From Nocardioides sp. SLBN-35 (lineage in GTDB: Bacteria; Actinomycetota; Actinomycetes; Propionibacteriales; Nocardioidaceae): a DNA stretch of 64,000 nt. Below the pieces are notes generated by a model. It saw only the letters and a list, made by a program, of their open reading frames with translations, was not told the DNA's origin and made no database searches. Every line of letters starts with the position of its first letter. The first letter of the stretch is position 1. Shown here in pieces: positions 47,280 through 55,224 of the stretch. A program made the position numbers and the translations under genes. The stretch lies in assembly GCF_006715725.1 (NCBI RefSeq), contig NZ_VFNU01000001.1, positions 682,001 through 746,000 of the forward strand, given 5' to 3'.

Positions 47280-47300
47280 AACCTCTGTTAGTTGTAGTGT
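47280..47300. promoter_or_regulatory. Shared motif, copy 3 (diverged)
   Basis: CTCTGTTAG-TTG-TAGT at 47283-47298 aligns with copies 1 and 2 but differs at several positions (AAC at the left end, GTGT at the right). It lies between the divergent SDR and thiolase-like genes, about 55-65 bp from either start. Confidence 0.5.
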
Positions 47301-47353
47301 GAACGGGACGCTGTGGCAAGCGCCCTGCGCAAAGACGTGAGGAGATGAGGCGG

Positions 47354-48577
47354 ATGAGCCTGCGGACGACGGACGTGTGGGTGCTGGGCGGCTATCAGTC
47401 GGACTTCGCGCGCAACCTGCACCGCGAGGGCAAGGACTTCGCCGACCTGGCCTCCGAGGTCGTCGACGCGACCCTCGCCGCGGCCGGCGTCGATGCCGAG
47501 CAGATCGGCGTGATCCACGTCGGCAACGCGTTCGGCCAGCTCTTCACCCACCAGGGCCACCTCGGTGCGATGCCCGCGACCGTCAACGCCGGCCTGTGGG
47601 GCGTCCCCGCCGCGCGGCACGAGGCGGCCTGCGCGTCCGGCAGCATCGCGGTGCTCGGCGCGATGGCCGACCTGCGCGCCGGCAACTACGACGTCGCGCT
47701 GGTCCTCGGTCTCGAGCTGGAGAAGACCGTCGGCGGCGACGAGGCCGCGCGGCACCTCGGCGCGGCTGCGTGGACCGGGCACGAGGGCGCCGACGCCACG
47801 TTCATGTGGCCCTACATGTTCGACAAGGTCATCGACGAGTACGACGCCCGCTACGGCATCGACCAGGCGCATCTCTCGCGGATCGCCGAGATCAACTTCG
47901 CCAACGCGCGCCGCAACCCCAACGCCCAGACCCGCGGCTGGGACGTCCCCGACCTCGGCCCGGCCGGTGACCCCGCCAACAACCCGTCGGTCGAGGGTCG
48001 CGTACGCCGCTTCGACTGCAGCCAGATCACCGACGGCGGCGCGGGCGTCGTCCTGGTGTCCGACGCCTTCCTGGCCCGCAACCCGGACCTGCGGCCGATC
48101 GCCCGGATCGCCGGCTGGGGGCACACCACCGTCGGCCTCGACATTCAGCAGAAGCTGGAGCGCGCGTCCGGTCAGCCCTACGTCATGCCGCACCTGCGCC
48201 AGGCCGTGCTCTCGGCGTTCGACCGCGCGCAGGTGCGCCTCGACGACGTCGACGCCCTCGAGACCCACGACTGCTTCACGCCCAGCGAGTACATCGCCAT
48301 CGACCACATCGGTCTGACCGAGCCCGGCGAGTCCTGGAAGGCCGTCGAGAACGGCGACATCGAGCTCGGCGGCCGGCTCCCCATCAATCCGAGCGGCGGC
48401 CTGATCGGCGGTGGACACCCGGTCGGGGCGTCCGGCGTACGGATGCTGCTCGACGCGGGCAAGCAGGTCAGCGGCACTGCCGGCGACTACCAGGTCGAGG
48501 GCGCCGACACCGTGGCCACGCTCAACTTCGGCGGTTCGACCGCCACCACCGTCAGCCTCGTCGTCACCGCGAGCTGA
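47354..48577 (+). CDS. SCP2-thiolase-like acetyl-CoA acetyltransferase family protein
   Basis: The 407-aa protein has HEAACASGSIAVLGAMADL with the nucleophilic Cys, ETHDCFTPSEYIAIDH with an active-site His, and GGLIGGGHPVGASG. The C-terminus ends in TVATLNFGGSTATTVSLVV without the Cys of biosynthetic thiolases, as is normal in SCP2-thiolases, which act on branched or bulky 3-ketoacyl-CoAs in sterol or side-chain degradation. I start at the ATG with GGAG nine bases upstream; ATG 47345 is too close to its ribosome site. Confidence 0.88.
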   Translation: MSLRTTDVWVLGGYQSDFARNLHREGKDFADLASEVVDATLAAAGVDAEQIGVIHVGNAFGQLFTHQGHLGAMPATVNAGLWGVPAARHEAACASGSIAVLGAMADLRAGNYDVALVLGLELEKTVGGDEAARHLGAAAWTGHEGADATFMWPYMFDKVIDEYDARYGIDQAHLSRIAEINFANARRNPNAQTRGWDVPDLGPAGDPANNPSVEGRVRRFDCSQITDGGAGVVLVSDAFLARNPDLRPIARIAGWGHTTVGLDIQQKLERASGQPYVMPHLRQAVLSAFDRAQVRLDDVDALETHDCFTPSEYIAIDHIGLTEPGESWKAVENGDIELGGRLPINPSGGLIGGGHPVGASGVRMLLDAGKQVSGTAGDYQVEGADTVATLNFGGSTATTVSLVVTAS

Positions 48578-48605
48578 CCCCTACTCCCCGAGAGGAAGCA
48601 CCCCT

Positions 48606-50120
48606 GTGAATGTCGAGCTGATCGGCCGGGTCCTGTCCACGCTGCCGGAGGACGACGACCACCCGTACCGGACCGGTCCCTGGAGGCCGCAGACCAACGA
48701 GTGGAGCACCGACGACCTCGAGGTGGTGGAGGGCGAGATCCCGACGGACCTCGACGGCGTCTACCTGCGCAACACCGAGAACCCGGTGCACCCGGCCAAG
48801 AAGTTCTACCACCCGTTCGACGGCGACGGGATGGTCCACGTCGTCGGGTTCCGCGACGGCAAGGCCTTCTACCGCAACCGGTTCATCCGCACCGACGGGC
48901 TGCAGGCCGAGCTCGACTCCGGCCGCGCGCTGTGGGCCGGCATCTCCGAGCCGCCGGTGATCTCCGAGCGTCAGGACGGCTGGGGCGCACGGCAGCGGAT
49001 GAAGGACGCCTCCAGCACCGACGTCGTCGTCCACCGCGGCGTCGCGCTCACCAGCTTCTATCAGTGCGGCGACCTGTACCGGATGGACCCGTTCTCGCTG
49101 CAGACGCTCGGCAAGGAGAGCTGGAAGGGCCACTTCCCGTTCGACTGGGGCGTCTCCGCTCACCCGAAGGTCGACGAGCGCACCGGCGAGATGCTGTTCT
49201 TCAACTACAGCAAGGAGGCGCCGTACATGAAGTACGGCGTCGTCGACGACAACAACGACCTGGTCCACTACGTCGACGTACCTTTGCCCGGGGCACGGCT
49301 CCCGCACGACATGGCGTTCACGGAGAACTACGCGATCCTCAACGACTTCCCGCTGTTCTGGGACGAGGACCTGCTCAAGCAGGGGGTGCACGCCCCCCGC
49401 TTCCACCGCGACCTGCCGTCGCGCTTCGGTGTCATTCCGCGCCGCGGCGACACCTCGCAGATCCGCTGGTTCGAGGCGGAGTCGACCTACGTCCTGCATT
49501 TCGTGAACGCCTACGAGGACGGCGACGAGATCGTCCTCGACGGCTTCTTCCAGGGCGACCCCGAGCCCAAGGACATCGGCGGCGACCGCTGGGAGCGCGC
49601 CTTCCGCTTCCTCGCCCTCGACCGCCTGCAGGCACGCCTGCACCGCTGGCGCCTCAACCTGCGCACGGGCCTGGTCAAGGAGGAGCCCCTCAGCGAGACC
49701 ATCACCGAGTTCGGCATGATGAACGGCGCCTTCACCGGCACCGACTACCGCTACGCCTACGCCGCCACCGGCAAGCCCGGCTGGTTCCTCTTCGACGGGC
49801 TGGTGCGGCACGACCTGCGCGACGGCACGGAGGAGCGGTACGGGTTCGGCGACGGCGTCTACGGCAGCGAGACCGCCATGGCCCCGCGGGTCGGGTCCAC
49901 CGCTGAGGACGACGGGTATCTCGTCACGCTCACCACCGACATGAACCAGGACGCCTCGTTCTGCCTGGTCTTCGACGCGGCGCGGGTCGGGGACGGGCCG
50001 GTGTGCAAGCTCAAGCTGCCCGAGCGCATCTCCAGTGGCACGCACTCGACCTGGGCGGCCGGAGACGAGCTGCGGCGCTGGCGGACTGCTGACGAGGCCG
50101 CCGAGGCGATCGGGCTCTGA
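48606..50120 (+). CDS. Carotenoid cleavage oxygenase family protein
   Basis: The 504-aa protein has the seven-bladed propeller family features: VYLRNTENPVHPAKKFYHPFDGDGMVH and four likely iron-ligand His in SAHPKVDE, LPHDMAFTENY, VLHFVNAYEDGDEI and GTHSTWA. Members cleave a double bond in carotenoids, apocarotenoids or stilbenes with O2 and Fe(II). It starts at GTG 28 bp after a thiolase-like gene, so it may open a polyene or stilbene-type substrate whose products then enter CoA metabolism. The substrate is not predictable. A strong terminator follows. Confidence 0.9.
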   Translation: MNVELIGRVLSTLPEDDDHPYRTGPWRPQTNEWSTDDLEVVEGEIPTDLDGVYLRNTENPVHPAKKFYHPFDGDGMVHVVGFRDGKAFYRNRFIRTDGLQAELDSGRALWAGISEPPVISERQDGWGARQRMKDASSTDVVVHRGVALTSFYQCGDLYRMDPFSLQTLGKESWKGHFPFDWGVSAHPKVDERTGEMLFFNYSKEAPYMKYGVVDDNNDLVHYVDVPLPGARLPHDMAFTENYAILNDFPLFWDEDLLKQGVHAPRFHRDLPSRFGVIPRRGDTSQIRWFEAESTYVLHFVNAYEDGDEIVLDGFFQGDPEPKDIGGDRWERAFRFLALDRLQARLHRWRLNLRTGLVKEEPLSETITEFGMMNGAFTGTDYRYAYAATGKPGWFLFDGLVRHDLRDGTEERYGFGDGVYGSETAMAPRVGSTAEDDGYLVTLTTDMNQDASFCLVFDAARVGDGPVCKLKLPERISSGTHSTWAAGDELRRWRTADEAAEAIGL

Positions 50121-50143
50121 GCTCACACAGACCGACGAACCAG

Positions 50144-50172
50144 GGGGTGGACCGGGATCGCCGGTCCACCCC
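50144..50172. terminator. Bidirectional intrinsic-type hairpin after the carotenoid oxygenase gene
   Basis: GGGGTGGACCGG, a 5-nt loop GATCG and CCGGTCCACCCC form a perfect 12-bp stem. It lies between the plus-strand oxygenase stop and the minus-strand nitronate monooxygenase-like stop. A short TT follows, as in many high-GC terminators. Confidence 0.8.
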
Positions 50173-50194
50173 TTGGCGGTTCCCGGGCCGCTGG

Positions 50195-51127
50195 TCAGGC
50201 CGACGTGAGCCGGGTGAACCGGCCGGCCGCGGCGTCGTACTCCTTGACGAGGTGGTCGACGACGTCGGCCACGGGCTCGACCGACCTGATGGTCTGCAGG
50301 CCCTGGCCGGCGGCCCACAGGTCCTTCCAGCGGGTGGCGTTGCCGGAGGAGGAGTCGTAGTCGCGTGCGGTGGGCTTGACCAGGGTGTCGGGGTCGATGC
50401 CGTTGGCGAGCAGGCTCGGGCGCAGCCAGGAGGCCGGGGTGCCGGTGATGCCGTCGGTGACGACGAGGTCGTCGGGGCCGTGGTCGACGACCATCTGCTT
50501 GTAGCCGTCGGGGGCGAGGCTCTCGGAGGTGGCGAGGAAGCGGGTACCCATGTAGACGAGGTCCGCGCCGGCGGCGACGGCACCCGCGATGCCGGCCCCG
50601 TCGGTGATGCCGCCGCCGACGGTGACCAGGCCGTCGAAGAAGTCGCGGACGGCGGAGATGAACGCGAACGGCGACATCATGCCGGTGTGGCCGCCGGCTC
50701 CGGCGGAGACACAGGCGAGGCCGTCGGCTCCGGCGGCGACGGCCTTGCGGGCCAGGTTGATGTTGACGACATCGGCGATGACGGTGCCGCCGTACGACTT
50801 GACCGTCTCGATCGCGGGGATGGGGGAGCCGAGGGCGGTGATCACGAGTGCGGGCTGGTACTCCGCGACCAGGCGCAGGTCGTCCTCGAGTCGGGTGTTG
50901 GTGCGGTGGGTCACCAGGTTGAGGGCCCACGGCGCGCTGTCCGTGCCGGCGAGCTGGTCGGTGATGGTGCCCATCCAGGTGTCGAGGTCCTCGACGGTGC
51001 GGCAGTTCGGGCTCGGGAACGAGCCGATCACCCCCGAGCGGCAGGCGGCGACGACGAGGTCGGGCCCGGAGATCAGGAACATCGGCGCCGCGACGACGGG
51101 GAGCCGGAGGTGGTCGAAGGTGGTCAT
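50195..51127 (-). CDS. Nitronate monooxygenase-like FMN protein
   Basis: The 310-aa TIM barrel has LPVVAAPMFLISGPDLVVAAC, VIADVVNINLARKAVAAGADGLACVSAGAGGHTG and VTVGGGITDGAGIAGAVAAGADLVYMGTRF, the FMN-binding pattern of nitronate monooxygenase/enoyl-reductase-like (NMO/FabK) proteins. In steroid and terpenoid clusters, homologues are common but most have no proven nitronate role; some may act as enoyl-CoA reductases. It is followed by a crotonase gene on its strand, with a 14-bp gap. Confidence 0.85.
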   Translation of the reverse strand: MTTFDHLRLPVVAAPMFLISGPDLVVAACRSGVIGSFPSPNCRTVEDLDTWMGTITDQLAGTDSAPWALNLVTHRTNTRLEDDLRLVAEYQPALVITALGSPIPAIETVKSYGGTVIADVVNINLARKAVAAGADGLACVSAGAGGHTGMMSPFAFISAVRDFFDGLVTVGGGITDGAGIAGAVAAGADLVYMGTRFLATSESLAPDGYKQMVVDHGPDDLVVTDGITGTPASWLRPSLLANGIDPDTLVKPTARDYDSSSGNATRWKDLWAAGQGLQTIRSVEPVADVVDHLVKEYDAAAGRFTRLTSA

Positions 51128-51141
51128 CGTGGTGCCTCGTC

Positions 51142-51936
51142 TCAGTGGGTGGGGTCGATCTGCAGGCCGGGGAAGGCCGGCGGACGTCGTTCGAGCAGGC
51201 TGTCGAGGCCCTCGCGGAACTCCGCCGAGCCGAGTACGGCGTCCAGCGTCGCGTCGACGCTCGTCACGGCCTCCTCGATCCGGGGCAGCCACGGCGCGGC
51301 CAGCGCCTGCTTCATCGTCATCAGGGAGGTCGGCGAACAGGTCGCCGCGATCCGCTCCGCCAGCTCGGTCGCCCGCGCCAGCGGCTCGTCGCTGACCGAG
51401 GTGACGACGCCGAGCCGCAGCGCCTCGTCGCCGCCGAAGGTGCGGGCGGTGAGCAGCAGCTCGGCGGCCGCGGCGTCGCCGGCGACCCGGGTGAGCAGGG
51501 GGACCATGCCGTGCATCGGCGGCAGCGCGCGCTTGGCGAAGGCGGTGGTGAAGCGGGTGTCGGGCGCGGCGATGCGCAGGTCGCAGAGCAGCGCCTGGGC
51601 CAGCCCGACGCCGGCGCACATGCCGCTGATCGCAGCGACGATCGGCTTCGGCACGAGCGCCGGGTACCACTCGGGCTGCTCGATGAGGGCCATCGCCGGG
51701 TTGGTCGTACCGGTCTCGGAGTAGCGGCTCAGCGCCTCGGTGTCCGCGCCTGGGCAGAAGGTGTCGCCGGCGCCGGTCACCACGATCACCCGGACCTCCG
51801 GGTCCGCGGCGAGCCGTTCCAGTGCTGCGAAGTACGCCGCCTGCATCGGCACGGTCCACGCGTTGTGGCGCTCCGGCCGGTTCAGGGTCACCCGGGCGAC
51901 GCCGGCCTGCGTGGGCGCGACGAGTACGTCGGTCAT
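51142..51936 (-). CDS. Crotonase-family protein (enoyl-CoA hydratase/isomerase)
   Basis: The 264-aa protein has the crotonase start GVARVTLNRPERHNAW and oxyanion-hole regions FCPGADTEAL and ISGMCAGVGLAQALLCDLRIAA. Of the two glutamates used by hydratases, the first is missing in FAKRALPPMHGM, while a Glu remains in AAAELLLTA. It may therefore be an isomerase, hydrolase or retro-condensing member rather than a true hydratase. It is divergent from an acyl-CoA synthetase across an AT-richer 130-bp promoter region. Confidence 0.88.
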   Translation of the reverse strand: MTDVLVAPTQAGVARVTLNRPERHNAWTVPMQAAYFAALERLAADPEVRVIVVTGAGDTFCPGADTEALSRYSETGTTNPAMALIEQPEWYPALVPKPIVAAISGMCAGVGLAQALLCDLRIAAPDTRFTTAFAKRALPPMHGMVPLLTRVAGDAAAAELLLTARTFGGDEALRLGVVTSVSDEPLARATELAERIAATCSPTSLMTMKQALAAPWLPRIEEAVTSVDATLDAVLGSAEFREGLDSLLERRPPAFPGLQIDPTH

Positions 51937-52066
51937 GTGGCTCTCCCATCTGGTGCTGTCGAAAACGTACCTAAATCAATCCAAGAAGCGCCATAGCCTC
52001 TACCAGCCAAGATTTCTGTCACTTTCGATCTAGTAGTTCCGCTTCTCCGATCGTAGACTGCGGAGT

Positions 52067-53725
52067 GTGGAGCTCTACGACGAGGACCGGCGCGCGGCAT
52101 TCGTCGCCGACGGCTGGTGGACCGGTGTGACCTGGAGTGGGCTGGTCGAGCGCTGGGCGCGGGAGAGTCCCGGACGCCCCGCCCTTGCCGACGCCGTCAA
52201 CCGCGCGACCTTCGTCCCGGGCGCGCCCCGCGAGCTGACCTGGGCCGAGGTGGCCGAGGAGGTGCGCGCGCTGGCCGCCGTCCTCCACGCCCACGGCGTA
52301 CGACGCGGCACCACCGTCGCCGTCCAGCTGCCCAACTGCGTCGAGCTCCCCGTCGCCATGGTCGCGATCGCCCGGCTGGGCGGGGTGGTCTCGCCGTTCC
52401 CGGTGCAGTACCGCCGCCACGAGCTGGAGCGGATGTGCACCCTCGCCGGGGCCGAGGTCTTCGTGACCGCGGAGCAGGCGGTCGGCCGGCCGCTCGCAGC
52501 CGAGGCCCGCGAGCTGGTCGCCGATGTCGTCACCATCGACGACATCGCGCCCACCCCGGCCCAACGCGAGGCGGCCGACGCCTACGCCGCCGGCCTCGAC
52601 CTCACCTCCGCCGACCCGGTCACCATCGTGTGGACCTCCGGGACCGAGGGCCTGCCCAAGGGCGTCCCCCGTGGGTACGGCGACTGGGAGGTCCTCGGCA
52701 CCGCGTGCTCGCAGTCCCCGCGACTGACCGGCGACGACGTCCTGCTCAACCCGTTCCCGATGGTCAACGGCGGCGGCCTGGCCGGGATGTTCCTGCCCTG
52801 GCTGCTGAACGGGACGATGCTCGTCCAGCACCACCCCTTCGACATCGCGACCTTCTGCGCGCAGGTCGAGCGGCACCGCGTCACCTACACCTGCGCGCCG
52901 CCGCCGGTCCTCAACGCGCTGGTCTCCGACGGCGCCCCGGCCCGCGACCTCTCCAGCCTGCGGGCGGTCTCGTCCGGCTCGGCGCCCCTGTCCGGCTGGA
53001 TGATCGACGCCTGGGAACGCGGTCGCGGCGTGGAGGTGCTCAACCTGTTCGGCTCCAACGAGGGCGGCATGCTCTTCGCCGAGCCCGAGACGGTGCCCGA
53101 CCCCGCTCAGCGCGGCCGCCTGTTTCCCAGGTACGGCGTGCCCGGCATGCCCTACCGCACGGCCGTCGCCGCCGCGATGCGCAGCCGCCTGGTCGACCTC
53201 ACCACCGGTGAGGAGATCACCACGCCCGGTCGGGCCGGCGAGCTGAGGCTGCAGGGCCCAGCCATCTTCTCGGGCTACCTGGGCCGCTGCGGTGAAGGCT
53301 TCGACGAGGACGGCTGGTTCTGCACCGGCGACGTCTTCGAGATCAGTGCCGAGAACGCCGACCTGCTGGTGCACGTCGACCGCGCCAAGGACCTGGTGAT
53401 CCGCGGCGGCTTCAAGATCTCGGCCGCCGAGATCGAGAACCTTCTCGTCGCCGATCCGCGGATCGCGGAGGTCGCGGCGGTCGGCATGCCCGACCCCGAC
53501 CTCGGCGAGCGGCTGTGCGTGTACGTCGTGCCTGCCGACCCGGGCGCACCGCCGCCGACCCTCGACGACGTGATCGCCGTCGTCCGCGCGGCTGACGTCG
53601 CGAAGTTCAAGTGGCCCGAGCGCCTCGAGATCGTCGACGCCCTGCCCCGCAACCCGATCGGCAAGGTCCTCAAGCGAGAGCTGCGCACCCGGCTGCAGCC
53701 CACCCCTGCCGGAACGGAGCAGTAG
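52067..53725 (+). CDS. Acyl-CoA synthetase of the GSNEG subgroup (paralogue)
   Basis: The 552-aa adenylate-forming enzyme starts with GTG. Motifs are WTSGTEGLPKG, LFGSNEG in place of YGxTE, GWFCTGDVFEIS, DRAKDLVIRGGFKISAAEIE and PRNPIGKVLKRE. DGWWTG, LLNPFPMVNGGGLAGMFLPW and HHPFDIATF align with the 40643 protein, showing common origin. It is followed directly by a VOC gene and a crotonase with overlapping ends, giving a three-gene operon. Confidence 0.92.
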   Translation: MELYDEDRRAAFVADGWWTGVTWSGLVERWARESPGRPALADAVNRATFVPGAPRELTWAEVAEEVRALAAVLHAHGVRRGTTVAVQLPNCVELPVAMVAIARLGGVVSPFPVQYRRHELERMCTLAGAEVFVTAEQAVGRPLAAEARELVADVVTIDDIAPTPAQREAADAYAAGLDLTSADPVTIVWTSGTEGLPKGVPRGYGDWEVLGTACSQSPRLTGDDVLLNPFPMVNGGGLAGMFLPWLLNGTMLVQHHPFDIATFCAQVERHRVTYTCAPPPVLNALVSDGAPARDLSSLRAVSSGSAPLSGWMIDAWERGRGVEVLNLFGSNEGGMLFAEPETVPDPAQRGRLFPRYGVPGMPYRTAVAAAMRSRLVDLTTGEEITTPGRAGELRLQGPAIFSGYLGRCGEGFDEDGWFCTGDVFEISAENADLLVHVDRAKDLVIRGGFKISAAEIENLLVADPRIAEVAAVGMPDPDLGERLCVYVVPADPGAPPPTLDDVIAVVRAADVAKFKWPERLEIVDALPRNPIGKVLKRELRTRLQPTPAGTEQ

Positions 53726-54445
53726 ATGTCCCACCCCCGCCTGCGCCAGGTCGTCCTCATCACCGCCGACCTCGACTCCGCGCTCACCCGCGCGCGCGAC
53801 GCCCTCGGCTTCGGCCCCGGCGTCCGTGACGTGGAGGAGATGGCCAAGCTCGGCTTCGAGCACGAGGTGCTCACGCTGGCCGACACCTTCGTCGAGATCG
53901 TCGCGCCCCTCGACCCGGGGTCGTCCTTCGGGCAACTGGTCCGACGCAACGGCGACGGCGGCTACATGGCCGTGGTCCAGGTGCCCGACCTTCAGGGCGT
54001 CGTCGACACCGCCGCGGGGATCGGCGTCGAGCCGGTGATCCACCAGGAGTACGACGGCCACCGGATCAGCCAGTGGCACCCCAAGCACCTCGGCACCCTC
54101 GCCGAGCTCGACCAGGTCGAGCCCGCGGGGACCTGGCACTTCGCGCCCGGCATCTTCGAGCACCGGGCGCAGGGCCCCGGCGGCGACATCGTCGCGTGCA
54201 CGATCGCCACGCCCGACCCGGCGACTGTGGCGCGGAACTGGGCCACGATGCTCGGCCTCGAGGCGGGGGCCGACTCCGTCCTGCGCCTGCCCGGCGAGGA
54301 GATCCGCTTCGTCGCCTCGGGCGAGGGTCCGCGCGGCCTGGTCGCCGTCGACCTGGTCGCGGTCGACCCGGCCCGCGCCGGTGAGGTCATCGAGCTGTGC
54401 GGGGTCCACTTCACCCTCGTGGCGAAGCAGGGAGAGAAGGCATGA
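53726..54445 (+). CDS. Two-module VOC (glyoxalase-fold) protein (paralogue)
   Basis: The 239-aa protein is a paralogue of the 38448 product: LRQVVLITADLDSALTRARDALGFG matches its first strand-helix and GHRISQWHPKHLGTLAELD its central segment. A second half starts IVACTIATPDPATVARNWAT. It begins on the base after the synthetase stop and overlaps the crotonase ATG. Repeated linkage to acyl-CoA synthetases implies that the VOC protein acts on the new CoA ester. No clear metal triad could be assigned. Confidence 0.78.
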   Translation: MSHPRLRQVVLITADLDSALTRARDALGFGPGVRDVEEMAKLGFEHEVLTLADTFVEIVAPLDPGSSFGQLVRRNGDGGYMAVVQVPDLQGVVDTAAGIGVEPVIHQEYDGHRISQWHPKHLGTLAELDQVEPAGTWHFAPGIFEHRAQGPGGDIVACTIATPDPATVARNWATMLGLEAGADSVLRLPGEEIRFVASGEGPRGLVAVDLVAVDPARAGEVIELCGVHFTLVAKQGEKA

Positions 54446-55224
54446 GCGAGCACGTCCACTACGACGTCGACGAGGGCGTCGCGACGATCACCATCGATCG
54501 CCCGGAGAAGCGCAACGCCCTCTCCTACGCGATGTACGACGCGATCCGCGACGGCGTCGCCCGGGCAGAGGCCGACCCGGGGGTGCGCGCGATCGTGCTG
54601 ACCGGCGTACCCGGCCAGTTCTCCGCGGGCACCGATCTCAGCCAGCTCGAGAAGGTCGAGGCCGAGACCCGGCCCGAGGACCGTGGCGAGCACGCCGACG
54701 GCCGGCACTGGTTCCTGTGGTCGTGCACGAAGCCGGTGGTCGCCGCGGTGGACGGGCCCTGCGCCGGCGTCGCGGTGGAGTTCGCGACCCAGGCCGACTT
54801 CCGGATCGCCTCGACGCAGGCCCGCTTCTCGTGGATCTTCGTGCAGCGCGGCCTGATCCCCGACCAGGGCGTCGGCACCTGGGTGCTACCGCGACTGATC
54901 GGCGCGCAGTGGGCGAAGCGGCTCATCTTCTCGGGCGAGTTCATCGGCGCCGAGCAGGCGCGCGACATCGGCTTCGTCCTCGACGTCGTCGAGCCCGAGC
55001 GGCTGCCGCAGGCGGCGCGCGAGCTCGCGCTGGCCGTGTCCTCGGGCTCGCCCTTCGCGCTGCGCAGGGCCAAGGCGCTGATCAACGACGGTCAGTCGCG
55101 CACCCGCGACGAGCACCTGCAGGCGCACGTCGTGGCGCTCACCGAGTGTGAGCAGTCCGAGGACCACCGCGAGGGGGTCGCGGCCTTCTTCGAGCGCCGC
55201 CCGGCGCGGTTCACAGGTCGCTGA
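54442..55224 (+). CDS. Crotonase-family protein lacking both hydratase glutamates
   Basis: The 260-aa protein has ATITIDRPEKRNALSYAMYD, FSAGTDLSQLEKV and VDGPCAGVAVEFATQADFRIAS, which define the crotonase fold. The positions of the hydratase glutamates read IFVQRGLIPDQG and WAKRLIFSG, so neither is conserved. A hydratase function is doubtful; isomerase, hydrolase or other CoA reactions are more likely. It is the last gene of the synthetase-VOC operon and overlaps the convergent regulator by 14 bp. Confidence 0.87.
   Translation: MSEHVHYDVDEGVATITIDRPEKRNALSYAMYDAIRDGVARAEADPGVRAIVLTGVPGQFSAGTDLSQLEKVEAETRPEDRGEHADGRHWFLWSCTKPVVAAVDGPCAGVAVEFATQADFRIASTQARFSWIFVQRGLIPDQGVGTWVLPRLIGAQWAKRLIFSGEFIGAEQARDIGFVLDVVEPERLPQAARELALAVSSGSPFALRRAKALINDGQSRTRDEHLQAHVVALTECEQSEDHREGVAAFFERRPARFTGR

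Noticed and set aside
47280..47300. KstR-type operator (TnnAACnnGTTnnA)
   Set aside because: AAC and GTT are present but the spacing is 4 bp, and 3 bp in the other copies, which does not fit the known motif.
53726..54445. Extradiol dioxygenase assignment for the VOC proteins
   Set aside because: The expected His-His-Glu metal ligands could not be placed in either module, so only the fold is claimed.
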